DNA of 64,000 bases from the NCBI GenBank assembly GCA_963693365.1, contig CAVNZM010000008.1, forward strand, positions 2,604,001 through 2,668,000. The letters are read 5' to 3'. The stretch comes from Amoebidium appalachense. Lineage: Eukaryota > Ichthyosporea. The translations under genes were made by a program, and so were the position numbers. How positions within the stretch are numbered: the first letter of the stretch is position 1; each line of letters begins with the position of its first letter. This document shows, one piece after another, positions 36,321 through 49,989 of the stretch. Under the pieces are notes generated by a model. That model worked only from the letters and a program-made list of their open reading frames with translations, was not told the origin of the DNA and ran no database searches.

Positions 36321-36729
36321 GCATTATTTGATAAATGCGCTTTCTACTCGAGTTTATACAATGATCGTTCCCTTTTCCTTCAGATATAGATGATCGTTAA
36401 ACTTCTCAAAATTTACGCTCACCAACCGTACACTGAAGCCCCAAGCTCGAGTGCACACATGGATTACAGCACACACCACAAAAGTAACTTAAGAATACCA
36501 AAATTGCTTAGAAGCCTTGTAGTATTGGGTGCAAAAAGTTGGTTGCGCATATAGCCCAATGATACTATGAGCAATAGAGTTTAGCCGAAACTTTCCGAAA
36601 CGTTTGATGCTGCCAAGTGACATTTATGTGCTAGCAGACACCCCAACACATTTATACTTGGTTTAATAACCAAATGATGAGTAGCAATTCAACACAAAAC
36701 TCCAACATCCGTTCACCGAACATCAAACA

Positions 36730-37509
36730 ATGCTTAGCTTTTTCATAGCACTCCTCGAAGCAGCTTTACTTCCATCACTCCTCTGGCTCCGGCTTCAAGG
36801 CTTTAATCCCTTCACAATGGCGAACATGCTCTATGCAGTTTTGGCTTTGCTCGTTCTCGTTGGCTTCGTTGCAGCAGTGGGGTGGTTGTTGACTCCCCCC
36901 GGTGTGTTAGATGACACACGAGAAGCCTTCGTTGTTCGTTTTGTAGATGCCAAAACGAATTTGATCAAGCATGCATGGGGCGTGGAAGGCGAACAAGCGC
37001 TCGTTCACTTGGAGGAAAAAGGGATGGCTTGTTTGGTTTCAAAGGAACTTCGCCGAAATGTGATCCATTACTCCGATATTGAGCAAGTAAACCGACATAT
37101 TTTGGAACCCGACTACGTTACCATCACTCTAACTGGTGGTGGCCGTATTACATTCTGCACGTATGAAAGCGCACAACTCGAATTTAGCATCAAATTCTGG
37201 CGCGAGCAAACACTTCCCCAAATCATCCCTGCAAGTCCTTTGCAGAAACCTCTACCATGGTGGAAACATGTACTTCGGGTCGCTACAAAAGGCGGGAAAA
37301 CAGTGTGCAACCCTCTCACTGGGAGAAATGAAGCCCAACCTGAGGAGCACACACCACTACTTTCGCGGGCGGCCCCGGTTAGTGAAATGGCAATGGATGA
37401 TAGCAGCGAGAAAATGACCGTATTGGCAGTGACTCCCGGGCCATCATCAAAACCTGGGTTTCCTGTGAGGAGAAACTCTCATGCTGTTTCTATTTCAGTC
37501 GCGGCCTAA
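36730..37509 (+). CDS. Single-exon two-helix membrane protein, 259 aa, unknown family
   Basis: Residues 1-25 (FFIALLEAALLPSLLW) and 32-57 (LYAVLALLVLVGFVAAVGWLL) are hydrophobic and probably membrane-spanning or a hairpin. They are followed by a soluble domain of about 130 residues with beta-strand-like alternation (AFVVRFVDAKTNLIKHAW, HYSDIEQVNRH, DYVTITLTGGGRITF) and FWREQTLPQI, which recalls the PH/GRAM-like membrane-proximal domains but is not assignable by eye. The C-terminal tail has EEHTPLL, matching an acidic dileucine sorting motif, then a Ser-rich stretch. No introns are needed. The ATG is the first in frame, after the stop-rich 5' region. Confidence 0.7.
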   Translation: MLSFFIALLEAALLPSLLWLRLQGFNPFTMANMLYAVLALLVLVGFVAAVGWLLTPPGVLDDTREAFVVRFVDAKTNLIKHAWGVEGEQALVHLEEKGMACLVSKELRRNVIHYSDIEQVNRHILEPDYVTITLTGGGRITFCTYESAQLEFSIKFWREQTLPQIIPASPLQKPLPWWKHVLRVATKGGKTVCNPLTGRNEAQPEEHTPLLSRAAPVSEMAMDDSSEKMTVLAVTPGPSSKPGFPVRRNSHAVSISVAA

Positions 37510-38262
37510 CACTTTGGTTCAACCACCCAGTCTTTCTTTGGGGTTTGTCCGTTTGGTTGTGTTTTTGGGCTTTCCGGTTTAATTTCGAAATTTCGTTCTC
37601 TAGTATTCCAGAGAGGCTATTCTTTTAAATTTTTGATTTTGTCTTTTCCTTTTCTCTTGTTTTTTTCTTCCCCCCCCCCCCCCCCCTTTTTTTTTTTGGG
37701 GGGGGGGGGGTAATATGCAAATTTAACACCTAGGCATGTATTTGCTCCATGTTCAATCTAGTTCACACATACATGCAGCAGTTCTCGTGCGTTTCCGTTT
37801 TTGTTCCACTAAACATTGATGCAACGTGTTTTTAATAGTCTCTTCCAACACATGAATGGGTACCGCGCGGCTGTTGTTGGTGTTGAACTTTATACTGGTC
37901 CCTTGTCTTACTTGGATATGTCTCTTAATACCGCATTTCCCAATATGCATTCCGCTATCTCTGCTGGCCAGAGGCGCGGCATGTATATGTCACAGTATAT
38001 CCGATAATTTTCGAATTTTCGCAACCATCCTGTATTTTAGCTAACACACCCTGCTGGTCAGGGGAAATGCACGAATGATGCTAGGCTCTAATGCGCGTTT
38101 TGCATTACAAAGTTTCTCTAAGCCACAACCTCTGCTCATCCATAAGCAGTAACATGATATCCTCCCCTGCCACTGGCCCCCAACCCTGGCACTCACACAC
38201 ACGCACTCCCTTCCAAATTCCCTTATCCCCCCCCTTCTCCCCACACACGTTTCCGTGCAGTC

Positions 38263-38315
<53 letters not shown>

Positions 38316-38493
38316 AAATGTGAAAAAGAGAAAGAAAAAGGAAAATCCTTGTGTCCCTAGTTGACTCTGGTGTGCAGAACGCCTATTTCGCCTCACACCC
38401 AGTAATTTTTTTCGCCCTTTTATGCGGTGATTTCTCCTTTACTTCCCCGTTCAACGTCGTTTTCTGCATCCCAGTCTATGCTGTTGTGTCACG

Positions 38494-38531
<38 letters not shown>

Positions 38532-40217
38532 TTTCCCCACACCCCCCACCCACCCACCCAAACCTTCCCCAGGAGGCTCCTCCTGGCTTCCCAGCCACTG
38601 GTCCCGTCCCACTCCTAGGCCTCTCTGGCCTCTTTTATTCTGTCCGTGATTCGAACTGCAACCCGGCTGTTGAGGACAAAGTTGAGAGGAGGGGAGGGAG
38701 AGGGGAATGGTGGGGGGGAGGGGGGGACTAGGGGGGGGGGGGGGGGGGAGGGGGAGCTTGCACCGGCCCCAGCCAGGAGGGAGCTGGAGGGATGCTTCAC
38801 TCAGGAGCGCAGAAAATTGGGCTGGTTGGTCATAAGGTTGGTAGTGCATCGGTTAGAGAGTGACGGGGGGGAGGGGGGGGGGAGGGGGGGGGCGAGGGAC
38901 ATGGAGGAGAGGGGGGGGGGGGGGGGGGGGGGAGGGGGGGGGTGTGTGCGTGTGTGGGGCGGGGGGAGAGGGGGTGGGAGGGGGTGGGAGGGATGGGGGG
39001 GGGGGTGGGGGGAGGGGGGTTGGGGGGCATAGCGAGTGCCCGTGCAAACCGGAATTGAAAGGGAGCACAGGTTATTCGGGAATGAAGGAGAATGGAGATG
39101 GGGGGATTGGGGAGGGGAGGAGAGGGGTTTGGGGTGCCAGACCCAGCCATTGGACATCTTTGAAATGCCGAAAAGCCGACCATTGTGTATGAGGTGGTGT
39201 CTTCTGCCCGAGGCAGGGAGCATGCACCATTATTATCTCGTTCTCATTCGCCCTTGTGCTACCTCACCCGCCAAACACCACCACACCTCGGACCAACATC
39301 AGCACCCCCAAACCCACCTCGCACCGGTTGACAGCATCTACAGCACCTAATAATCCCAGATGCACGCTAATTCCCCATCCCTCTTCTCATCCCCCTCCCT
39401 TCCCCCCTGCTCCCCCGCCTCTCACTCCCTTCGGTTTTCCCCTTCCACCCAGGTCTCTCATATGGTGCAGGGCAGAGGAGGGAGGATGGCGAAATGATTG
39501 ATTGTGCAACACCGGGGGACGCAGCGAGATAGTGTCTTGGGGCGTTTGGGCGTGTGTGTGTGTGGTGGGGTTGGAGGGATGGGGGGGGGGGGGGGGGGGG
39601 GAGAAGGGGGGGATAGGCATAAAGAATTGAGCAAGACCGGTGATGGGTCATGCTACAGGTGTCTTGAGGGTTTTTTTATTTATGTGTGTGTGTGTGTGTG
39701 TGCGTGTTTGGGGCGGGGGGAGGGGGGGGGGGGGGGGGGGGAGCAACGGGGGCAGGCATGTACGAGCCTAACACTTTTGGAAACACAGCAGGAGATTGAC
39801 GGGCAGATAATTAGAAATAAATAAGATGTAATCAGGGTATAGTTAGGAAATGTGAGGGAAAGGGACAAGGGCAGAGATATTTTAAAGAAACCGGCCAGGT
39901 GGCACCGGTGGGCTGGCCACAGGACAGAAGCCCCTAGGTATAGGGAGATCGCTAAAAACTACGAAACATACTTGATAATATATCACCCAAAAAAAAACAT
40001 AAACCCAAGAACCAACCCAAGAACCATAACCTTGTGTGTGTCTGGACCCTGAATCTGGGGGCCGCAACCCCCATTCCGGGATCGAATCATTCTCCCCTGA
40101 CTTAACGTCGTCGGAACGTGTTTTGCCCAATCATGTGCGAGGGGACTTCCGTCTTAGAAACCGAAGTGGGTAGGTGGGTGCGTGGAAGAGGGGGGGGGGG
40201 GGGGGGGATGGGGATGT

Positions 40218-40407
<190 letters not shown>

Positions 40408-40476
40408 CAGAGTGGCTAGCCGTAGGACCGAGAAAGGGCCCTCGGTTACGGGTCTCAGGCAGTGAAGGTGTGCGCT

Positions 40477-40507
<31 letters not shown>

Positions 40508-40850
40508 CTTGTGGGCGGCGATGAAGGGAGGAGTAAGGTGCTCGAGAAGAATTCACAAAAATGTGGGGATGGGGGAGGGGAAGGAGGGGGGGGGGGGGGG
40601 GGTCTTGTCGTGTGTGAAACCTCGTGTGTAAATGTTGTACCAGTGCGTGTGCATTTCAACACACCCATATCATCAGCCTGATCAAATAGGTTTCTCATAA
40701 TGGCTTCATATCATATCATCAATATCACTGTATCAAATTTAAATGGTAGCGAAGATGAAAAGCCATTCAAGCGCAAGCTCCGACCTACCTAGCCATTCAT
40801 CCGACTTTCATGCTTATATTTAATCCATTTGCTCTAAGTTTGTGTGTATG

Positions 40851-41220
<370 letters not shown>

Positions 41221-41460
41221 TGCGGGCGCGCACGGGTGTGCGGGTGTGCGGTTTTGTGTCTGTTGGTGTGCGCAACAGACCTTCACGTGCATTGTGTTTA
41301 TGTGCATGTGCTTGCATGTGATTGTTTGTTTTCCTTTCCGAACTTACTTTCTTTGTATGTGTATGTGCGACTTGTTTAACACGGCTATACTGCGGGACAA
41401 AAAATAAAAACATACCGGACACTGTGACTCACGTATGCATTGTCCCTATGACAAACAGTT

Positions 41461-42730
41461 TTACGTAGCAGTGTTAGCCTTCCGAAACCCCAACGAACTC
41501 GAGCCGCATGAACCCCCCTCCTCCTGTTCTTCCTTAATATTTTCACCAAACTTTAAACTCATTCTTAGCAGTGAAAATCGATCTTTCCTAGCTAGTTGCG
41601 GGCTTGATGGGGGACTTTCCATGGAACATTTCTCTCTATCACTCGATTCACCGTCGCCATGTGGTAATGCCGGGACGGTTATGACTCTGGACCGTGACCG
41701 ATTAAGCATTCCTAGCGGAGATCGCGGTGACGTAGGAATGTGTTGAGGAATGTGCTGAGGAATTTGCTCTCGGGAGGATGATGGGCTTGTGAGTGGGGAT
41801 GTGTTTTTGTGCGGAGTCGGGTGTGTATCTGCACCCTCTGCCCCACAGTGAGGAATGTCATCTGGCGGTGTGGGTGGTGGTGCTGGTATGTGAAAACTGA
41901 ATCTGTGGGTGTATTCTTGGGGTTTCGCCTCCGTCGTACTATTGCTAGTAATTTCTGTTTCCATTTGGGGTTTTGCTTCCGTTGTCGGTTGGGTATTCTC
42001 TTCTGATTTCATTTCTGTTTTCGACTCTGGTGGTGTTAGTTCGCTCCTACCTTCTAGTTGTTGCGTCTGACTAGACTTTCTCTGTTTTTCAATCTCCGGG
42101 TTATCCCCAATCGGCCTCGATCCACCAAACGATTCGCATCTTTCCTTCCGATCCTGTGCCTGGCTCTCTTTCCTCAGCTTCACCACCACCACCTCTCTTG
42201 CCTTATTTAGCGCCTGGGCTGGCATAGAACACGTACGCTGAAGTCTTCCTCGTGTAGGGGGTGAAGATGAGGTGGGTATTCCGTGTGTTTGAGCGAGATC
42301 AGGACTGCTAATATTGTGGTTGTGGTGGTGATTCACAGGGGTGGAAGGTCCATGTGCGATTTTGTCGGAAAGGGTAGACATTGCTTTTTCGAGACTACCA
42401 ACGTCGATCTGGCGCAGTTTTCCGTACAAAATCTCCTCCTTGTGATCGATTATGAATGTTAGCGTTTCTGGTTGCGCAACCGTGCAGCCTATGCATAGGC
42501 CCAAATTGACTGAAGTCATAAGGTTGACATCTGCGTGCGATGCGATTTCGGTGCATAGTTCCACAACTTCGATTAGGGTTGCCCGATTAGCTGCCGGAAG
42601 AAGCTTCATCAACACCTGGATCTGTGGGCGAATTACTTCATTAGGGGGGAAAAAAAAAAAAAAAAAAGGGGGGGGCTATTTCGAGGGCAGTTTTGAGACA
42701 GAGCGAGTGTGATGTGGTGAATTGGCTGAA

Positions 42731-42766
<36 letters not shown>

Positions 42767-43078
42767 ACCCCACCCACCCACCACACCCACCCACCCACCC
42801 ACCCTTTCCCTTCCCAGATTTCACCTCAGCTCTCCAACTCCCCATCTCTTCTGTTTATAACCCTGCTATCCCCTGCTGCCCCCCCTTCCCCCCCCCCCCC
42901 CTCACCCCCCCTCCCCTTACACACACACACCGTCACACACACGAACACAACCCCCACCACCACCAACAAACACACAGACACACGTGTGTGTGTGCGCGTA
43001 CAAACACACAGACACACACACAGACACGCACACATACAAGGATGCAAGACGCACGCACGCACGTACGAACGAACGCGT

Positions 43079-43114
<36 letters not shown>

Positions 43115-43455
43115 GCCACCCCCCCCCCGATGTATAGCATCCTCTGCATGCATGTACAGACTTTATTAGAAGTTCTGCCTTTTTCCTTTTTCTTTCTTTC
43201 TTCCCGGTAGCCGCCCGGGAAGGGAGAGGGGGGGGAAGAAGGGGAAGGGGGGGGGGGGTGGGGGGGGGGGTGGGGGGTGGTGGTGGGGGGGGGGGGGGGG
43301 TGGAGCTGCCCAGTGGGTCATTTGTGTACTAACTGAGATTGTGTGCACAAAGGCAAATGCACACAGTGTGATACGCCACATGTAGTGTGAATTTGCCTGA
43401 AAGAGGGTGAGGTTGAGGGAGGGATAGAGGGAGGGAGGAGGGGCAGGGAGAGAGG

Positions 43456-43533
<78 letters not shown>

Positions 43534-43893
43534 CTGTGTGTGTGTGTGTGTGTGTGTGTATGTCTGTGTGTGTGCACGTGTGTGTGCGGGTGTGCAGGTG
43601 CACATGTGTGTGAGTGTGTGTGGCACGTACGGACGTGTGTGTGTGCGTGTTCGTATGTGTTTTTATGTCAAGGTTTGGCGTGTAAATATGAGTGTGAGGG
43701 TAAAAATCTTGTGCGAAAGCCTTCCCGGCGCACATGTGTATTCCCTCACCTCCCATTGGTCGTTGTGTTGGCATAGATGCACGTAGGTGCAGTTCAGGTA
43801 CAGGTTCCGTACCAGGCAAGTTGTGCAGAGTCTTCTTTTTTTTGTGTGTGTGTGTGTGTGTGCGCATGCGTGCGTGCGTGTGTGCGTGCGTGC

Positions 43894-43968
<75 letters not shown>

Positions 43969-44343
43969 ACGTGTTTGTACGCATGTGTTTATGACAGTGT
44001 GCACATTTGCAAATACGGTGTGAGCATGTGCGTGCATGTCTTTGTGAGTGGTCGTGTACGCGGGCTGTGTGCAAGAGCATGCACAAATGTCTGCACAGCT
44101 GTTGCCTTTTGTGTTTGTGTGTCAGAGGTAATAATGAGCATATGTGCAGGGAGTGCAGATGTGTGTGCACTACCAAGGAAATCAGTGTCGTGGTTTTGAC
44201 GTGCTTGTGTGTGCCTGCGTCACGCATGCTACGATGGTAAGTCACTATGATGTGTCGGCGCAGGTGCGTGTGTGCGTGTGTGTGTGTCTGTGTATGCCTG
44301 TGTGTACGCGTGTGTGTGTACGTATATGTGTGTATGTGCGTTC

Positions 44344-44377
<34 letters not shown>

Positions 44378-44441
44378 GTGTGTGCGTGTGTGTGTGAGTG
44401 TGCCTGTGTGTGCGCGTGCGTCACGGTGTTAATGTGCGCTC

Positions 44442-44501
<60 letters not shown>

Positions 44502-46074
44502 GTGTGTCTGTGTATGTTTAGGTGTGTATGCTGTGTGTGTGTATGCTGCGTGCAACTATGTATGTGTATGTGTGTGTGTATGTGTGTTTGTGCTCTTTGC
44601 AATAATGAATCGCCGTGACATGTTCAAACAGCTCAGATCTTTCTATTGGTAGCAACGTTAGTGGCGGTATTATATGCAAGTGAACCTCGCGCCCCACCCA
44701 CCTGTCGAAGAAGTGTAACATGTGTCTCCGTGTCCTCCGCATTTGCCGTTTGCGCTGTATTATAATCACCAATAGCTTTAGCGTAAACCGGTATAAGCCG
44801 CGCAGTAAGGAGCGGTTCCGGTAGCCCCCTCAGGTATTTAATCATGGTGCTGGCCACGTCATGTGGCTGCTGCATGGGCTCACCCTGCTCGTTTTCTAGA
44901 AGGTACCAGGCTTTTTTCTCGGCCTCCTCGAATGTTTCCTGTGTGAAATTTAGGTCAGAATGACCCCCTGCGGATACTTTGAGCCGGTTATACCCTTTTG
45001 TGCGTTTAAGAACCTCCACTTCAAGCCCCCCGCTCCCTCCCCTCCCCCCTCCCTCCCCCCCCCCCCCTCCCCCCCCGCCCCCTGTCACCACTCTCCGATG
45101 CATCATGATGATACTGTAGCCCGAAGCAAGGGCACAAAAGGACGACCCTTTTCCAACGGTTGAAACAACGGCCCTCTGTGACACTCTGTAAGAGCCAGAA
45201 AACAAAAAGACGGCCTTGTTCTCGTAGTATATAAATTGACGTAACACGTGGCAATGTTCTGCTGTTCTGTGGACTATATAGTGCATACATATGTGACATA
45301 GTCTGGGCGTACCGCTGATAGGTCACAGTACTAGTGTCACAGGGCATAGGCTGATCAGACTGCACAGGCAAATAACTAGTGTGTGTGCTGTGTGTGCGTG
45401 TGTGTGCACGTGTGCACCCAGGTATGGGTAGTATCATTATACTGTGCGTTACACCTTCATAATGTATTTTACCTTTGCATAGCAGTTGCTCATTTCTGAA
45501 AGCAGCTCTTTTGACTTGCGCACACTGCCAGGTTTGCGGAATATCCCCTCTACAAGCAGACCTTGCTTCATCAGAAACCGCTTGCACAGGCGCACAGGCG
45601 CAGGCACGAGCCCCTTGGGATCACTCTTTACGGCCGCCTGAGGCAAAGAGAGAAGTGTGGAATGGAAAGGGTTTGGGGGTGGGTTTAAAAAGGGGAGGGA
45701 GAGAGGGGGGGAGAAGGGGAGGTAACTGTTTAAATACTCAAGTATGAGAACACTGCCTGAGATTTAGACTACACTGTCTAAATCCGTCAGTGAATGAGTC
45801 CCCGTTAACTCAGTGTGCCAGGTACTATCTTAATGCAATTGCACGGGGGAAAGCGCTTGACAACTATCAGCCCAAACGAAACAGCGTTGAAAAATTCTCA
45901 TGCTGCACAATAAACAAAAGATACAGATATAAAAATCTGTGTTCGCTTCAGTCATTGGAACGGGCTTACCTCAATAAGCGAAAGGCCAACCAGCCCATCA
46001 ACCTCGACTTGGGCTCGCACGGGCAGACCCAGCTGGGTCATCTGCACCAACTGCGAAACGCTAACCTCCCCCAT
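41461..46074 (-). CDS. Rho GTPase-activating protein (RhoGAP domain), 4 exons, 555 aa
   Basis: Stimulates GTP hydrolysis by Rho-family GTPases. Exons: 45970-46074 (ATG in a good context, AAAATGG), 45473-45637, 44702-44938, 41461-42621 (TAA); all three introns are phase 0. RhoGAP spans about residues 35-225: arginine finger in [12 protein letters not shown] (Arg69), the helix [10 protein letters not shown] with the conserved Lys at 124 ([13 protein letters not shown]), and SVNLGLC with the conserved Asn (208) in the position of NLAVVFGP, where the usual Gly-Pro is Gly-Cys. The C-terminal 330 residues are Ser/Pro/Glu-rich and probably disordered, with duplicated TEAKPQ units and several SPP/SPRSP sites. 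No other domain is recognised, so the GTPase target is unknown. The large intron 3 (42622-44701) is full of GT, GA and CA repeats. Confidence 0.92.
42732..42766. repeat. Poly-C tract in RhoGAP intron 3
   Basis: C run of about 35 bases near the 3' end of the intron (poly-G on the sense strand). Confidence 0.85.
43456..43560. repeat. (GA)n then (GT)n
   Basis: GA array of about 78 bp followed by GT units, in RhoGAP intron 3. Confidence 0.9.
43847..43963. repeat. (GT)n/(GCGT)n microsatellite
   Basis: GT array with GCGT interruptions, in RhoGAP intron 3. Confidence 0.9.
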
Positions 46075-46613
46075 TTTCGCAGTGGCCTTAAGGCCGCCAC
46101 GTTAAGTTGCTGTGTATTGTTTTCTACTACTCAGTGAACACACATACTACAGCTTCAGTCTAAGTCCTACATGGAATCTCAGCCTGGGCTTTTGTGTGTT
46201 CCTATGAGCAACAGACGTAAGAACAAAAATAACTAAGCATGCGTCAGGCGGATCTAAGCATGAAATATCCACCAATGTCTGCGGATAAGATAAACCACGA
46301 AGTGTTGATTCTTTCGTGCTTTTGTCACTGTTAGAAAGGGATCCACGTAGCTCTGTTATTCAACTAACTGCTGTTTTGGGCAAACGCCATGGATGGGAAC
46401 TGAATGTCAGATCCTGATGGGCAACATGTCCCAACGTCCTGTTCCTAAGCCTATGATTCTCTTTTGATATTTCTAAAATATTTTCCACACTACCACATAA
46501 TTTCTACAACATTAACTATAAGATCTACTCATCTTACGACATCATTTCGTGCAAACAGTCGTCATAACGGCCGCTCTTTCCCTCGAAACTGGTCATGTGA
46601 CTGAGCTGCCGGT
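46075..46613. other. 5' flank of RhoGAP gene
   Basis: Non-repetitive sequence without coding signal; presumed promoter and 5' UTR of the minus-strand RhoGAP gene. No TATA box recognised. Confidence 0.5.
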
Positions 46614-46615
46614 TA

Positions 46616-47361
46616 GGCCCTTGCAAAAATATCCCGAATATCTTTTGATATTCAGGGGCCAATTTGATACTTGATATATCTCGTGATATTCAGGGGCATG
46701 TCAAGATATATGAAATGTTTTTTGTTGAATTCTGTTGGTCGTCACATTGAGTATTTATATGATTTTCACACAGTGTTCAGGTATCTCAGTATGCACTTGT
46801 TACTGGATAACTCGTGAAGTTTTTTTATTGTCTTCTCAGTATGCCGTGCATACTTGCATATCTTTCCGTCGAATAAATCCAGTCAAAAGAAAAAAATATT
46901 CTAACGTATTAGAACCGGAGGTTATTGGCGGTTTTCTTCTCTTTTCTTCCTCTCTTCCTCAATATATCCGTTTTAAGATGACTATCCTAGATCACCTTAT
47001 TAATGCTGCACAGTATGATATTGTGATCCGGTGTTAACTTTCTTTCGGAGCTACCGATGCTAGCCTTTGCTTACCCATAATATGTAATAGGGGTGTCATA
47101 TACTACGATGGCGCAATTGTTGCCTAGCATGTACATATGTCACTGGCTGCATTTGATTGGCTGTGCTGGAAAACGCAGTAGGCCGTTGAATGTGGCTGGG
47201 CCTTCGGCAGTGTCCACGCAATAAAAAGTGTGTATACGTAAACCCCAATATTCAGGGGCTTTTGGCGGGATACTTTTGTGATATTAAGGGCAACATTCGA
47301 TATTTTCGTGATATATCCCGAATGATATTCAGGGCAAAAACCGGGATATGTTTGCAAGGCC
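46616..47361. mobile_element. Non-autonomous DNA transposon (MITE-like), about 746 bp
   Basis: The left end GGCCCTTGCAAAAATATCCC and the right end, read on the complementary strand, GGCCTTGCAAACATATCCC match as terminal inverted repeats of about 20 bp. Both are flanked by TA (46614-46615 and 47362-47363), as expected for a TA target duplication. Subterminal copies of GATATTCAGGGG occur near both ends in several orientations. The 100-codon frame at 46735-47037 shows no transposase features, so the element appears non-autonomous. Confidence 0.7.
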
Positions 47362-47802
47362 TAGGGCCTACTGCCGGTGCTGCCAAACAGCCCATTGGCC
47401 CAAGCCCCGAGCACCAGCAATTGGACAGCATTAGCCAATCATAAGCGACTGGTTTAGAATTGGGTACGTTTTACACCAATAAAAAGCGAGCCCCGGTGCG
47501 AGCAATTTGGTTCGAAATCCTCGTTTGACGCTATCTTCATTAGCATCCTTGTGTCTTGAAGTTCGCGAAGAGGGGCAGCAAGCAAGTAGAAGGGAGGGGG
47601 GGGGGAATGGGATCCGGATAATGTTAAAATTGCAGTCATGTGCATGTACATGTGTGTTGAAGTGTGTGACGGAGTGAATGTGTTGAGCGAATTGTACATG
47701 CGTGTGTTGTGTGTCTGTATGTGTGTGTGTGGGGGGGGGGGGGGGGGGGGGGGGGGGGGAGGGGGGGGGGGGAGGGAATAGAATCCGGACAGTGTGATGA
47801 TG
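47362..47802. other. Flank of the MITE with CCAAT and TATA-like boxes
   Basis: GCCAATCATAAG at about 47433 and CCAATAAAAAGCG at about 47476 resemble the promoter motifs used elsewhere in the window. A poly-G tract lies at 47731-47773. GAATGGGATCCGGATAATGT (47605) recurs in modified form near 47777. Confidence 0.4.
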
Positions 47803-47804
47803 GA

Positions 47805-48029
47805 TAGCTGGGGCAGGAGCCTCCTAGGGAGGACAGGAGGATACTACGGCATGCTGCAGCTGGACAGCGTGCATGTTGCCGTGCATCCCCCCCCCCCCTC
47901 CCGCCCCCCCCCCCCTCCCCTCCTCCCTCCCCCTTTCCCCCCGCCCCCTGCCCCCGCCTCCCGCCTCCCCCAGGGCTCTCTCGGCCCCAGCAATGTATAC
48001 AACAAAGAACTTTTTCGGAAACGCCGTTG
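47805..48029 (+). CDS. Candidate small two-exon gene, low confidence
   Basis: ATG at 47805 starts MDSWGRSLLGRTGGYYGML; a donor GTGCAT after LQLDS (about 47868) and an acceptor CCCAG at about 47973 join in phase 0 to SLGPSNVYNKELFRKRR and a TGA stop at 48027-48029. The intron is the C-rich tract. The product would be under 45 residues. No family recognised; it could be chance. Confidence 0.25.
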
Positions 48030-49505
48030 AAAAAAGTAAAGGGAGGGGGAAAAAAAAAAAGAAAAAAAAAAAAAAAAGAGGAGGAAAAATAAGATCAGTA
48101 TAGACCCAAGTCCAAATACGTCGTCTGCTTGCATGTATGCAATATTGATTGTGCGGCACTGGTGGCCGATAGATCCTAGACTTCCACTGAGGTGTAGAGA
48201 AAACGTTTACCCCATATGGCGAGGCTGCGCCTTGCTGGGCAAACGTGATAAAATAATAATAAAAATAAAAAAAGGAAAAATAAAAAACTTAGTGGTCGCA
48301 ATGAAATCATTTACCTTTCAAGACCAAAAAGAATCATAATCCCCTCCCTTCATGGCCACCCACCCCACCCTCCTCTTTCTCCTCCTTGCGCATGATAGTT
48401 GTGTGCCTCCTCCCACTTGTCTTTGTGAGATCACCTTGGCTACGAAGGTGTTCAATGGAGGAGAAGGCGGGGAAGGGAGGGGGAACTTCGGAGGGGGAGG
48501 GGGGGGGGGGGGGGGGACGGGACGGGAGGGGGAGGTTGGAAGGGGGGAGAGGGGAGGGGGGGAGGCCCTGGGGGAGGACTCTGTTAAACATCAGGGCCTG
48601 TGCAGTATTTCACTTGTCAATTCGCCATTCCTTTTTTGGTTGTCACTCTCCATGGTGATTTATGTGTACTGTGTACCCGTACGGTACCAACTTAGTAAAA
48701 GCTGTAACCGACGGGTTTCAAAGGAAGTTGTACTGAGAATATGGATTGAATAGACTCTGACTTGAACGCAGGATATATACGTGCCTATGGAGGGCGCTAC
48801 ATGTATGCAGGGGAAAAAAGCGAAACCCTGTGTTTGGGAACCATATTATTATGCATGGTAATGATGGGCCGTCTTGGCATTACACTGCCATCTTACTGTT
48901 TAACTTTGTCGTCCTCCTTAATTTTAAATGGAGGGAGAAAGCAATAGCCTACCGCATATTAGTGCGCACTTATGCTTGGCCCAACAACAAACATAAAGGT
49001 TGCTGTACCGTGCTACAGTGAAAGTAGGAGAAATCAAGGGAGGGAAAATGCACAACAACAGTATGAGAGGAGAAAAACCGGTTAAATCTTCACCGATAAG
49101 GGGATCAAGAACATTCTGGGTGCAGACCCAAGCAAACAATCGTCTATCTGTAGAGTTGACCCAGTGCCATTCGTATCAAAATAACCGGCACGAACTGAGT
49201 AGCTATTGACGATATTTGATTCGAGTGGCATTAAATCAACATCCACTACACACACTGTAAACGTTATTTATCTGCACGTACTGTGTTAAGGTGTGGGCAC
49301 CACCATGCCATCAGTTCAAGTTCTGCCGTAAGTTTATGTTCCTTGAGAAGCAGTTTAGTAACTTACTGCACTAGCACTTTTACAAACCATCAGCCTTTTT
49401 TGGCTACACAACTTGAAGGTCACAGTGTTTGTAACTACAGAAACATCTCAAGTAGCAACCCATTTAACTACTCAGTCAAGTTAATAAGCTATGCACACAT
49501 GGGTG
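48030..49505. other. Intergenic region with exon-like fragments
   Basis: An A-rich tract near 48050-48077. On the minus strand an ATG at 48653 opens MESDNQKRNGELTSEILHRP, and about 48345-48450 encodes FSSIEHLRSQGDLTKTSGRR. The two might be exons of one small gene, but the junction is unclear. 48960-49500 is unremarkable single-copy sequence. Confidence 0.35.
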
Positions 49506-49958
49506 CTACACAGATATTCCCTCGGCGTCCGTTTCAGCAAACTCCGAGTCCGGCAGCAGCTCGAGTTTTGGCCCAGCACGTTCTATGGCTTGCATCTTCT
49601 GCGTCTCCTGTGGCAGTGAGCACAGTATAATTAACTGAAGAAAATGTTTGTTACCCGTGCCTTACACACATTATTTTACATTGTTCCTTATGCATATTAT
49701 GTTATCAATGATAGTTCCTTACTGATACAGTGATAGAGTTCCTTCAGCACATTGTATTTTGCAGTTGCTCCACAACGGATGTCACAGTGAATATGATGTA
49801 CTACATTTGTGTATGTTCCTTTTCGGTGCTAAAAATCCAACGGAGGATTGCACAGGTTATGTAGTCGTTCCCTGAAATGTCAATACGAAACAACCGGAAA
49901 GCTGATGTCTGATGATTTGGAGAAGCATTAACTCAGAAATTTGTTTCATAGGCCGATT

Positions 49959-49989
<31 letters not shown>

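Noticed and set aside
37753-38007. Overlapping 60-65 codon frames on both strands
   Set aside because: Both strands are open, no splice or promoter evidence distinguishes them; left as unassigned.
43740-43830. Minus-strand stretch [19 protein letters not shown] followed by GTGAGG as an extra RhoGAP exon
   Set aside because: The RhoGAP helix order is complete when exon 3 joins exon 4 directly, and there is no good acceptor in the right phase.
46735-47037. 100-codon frame inside the MITE as a transposase
   Set aside because: No catalytic acidic triad or DNA-binding motif visible, and the length is far below any transposase.
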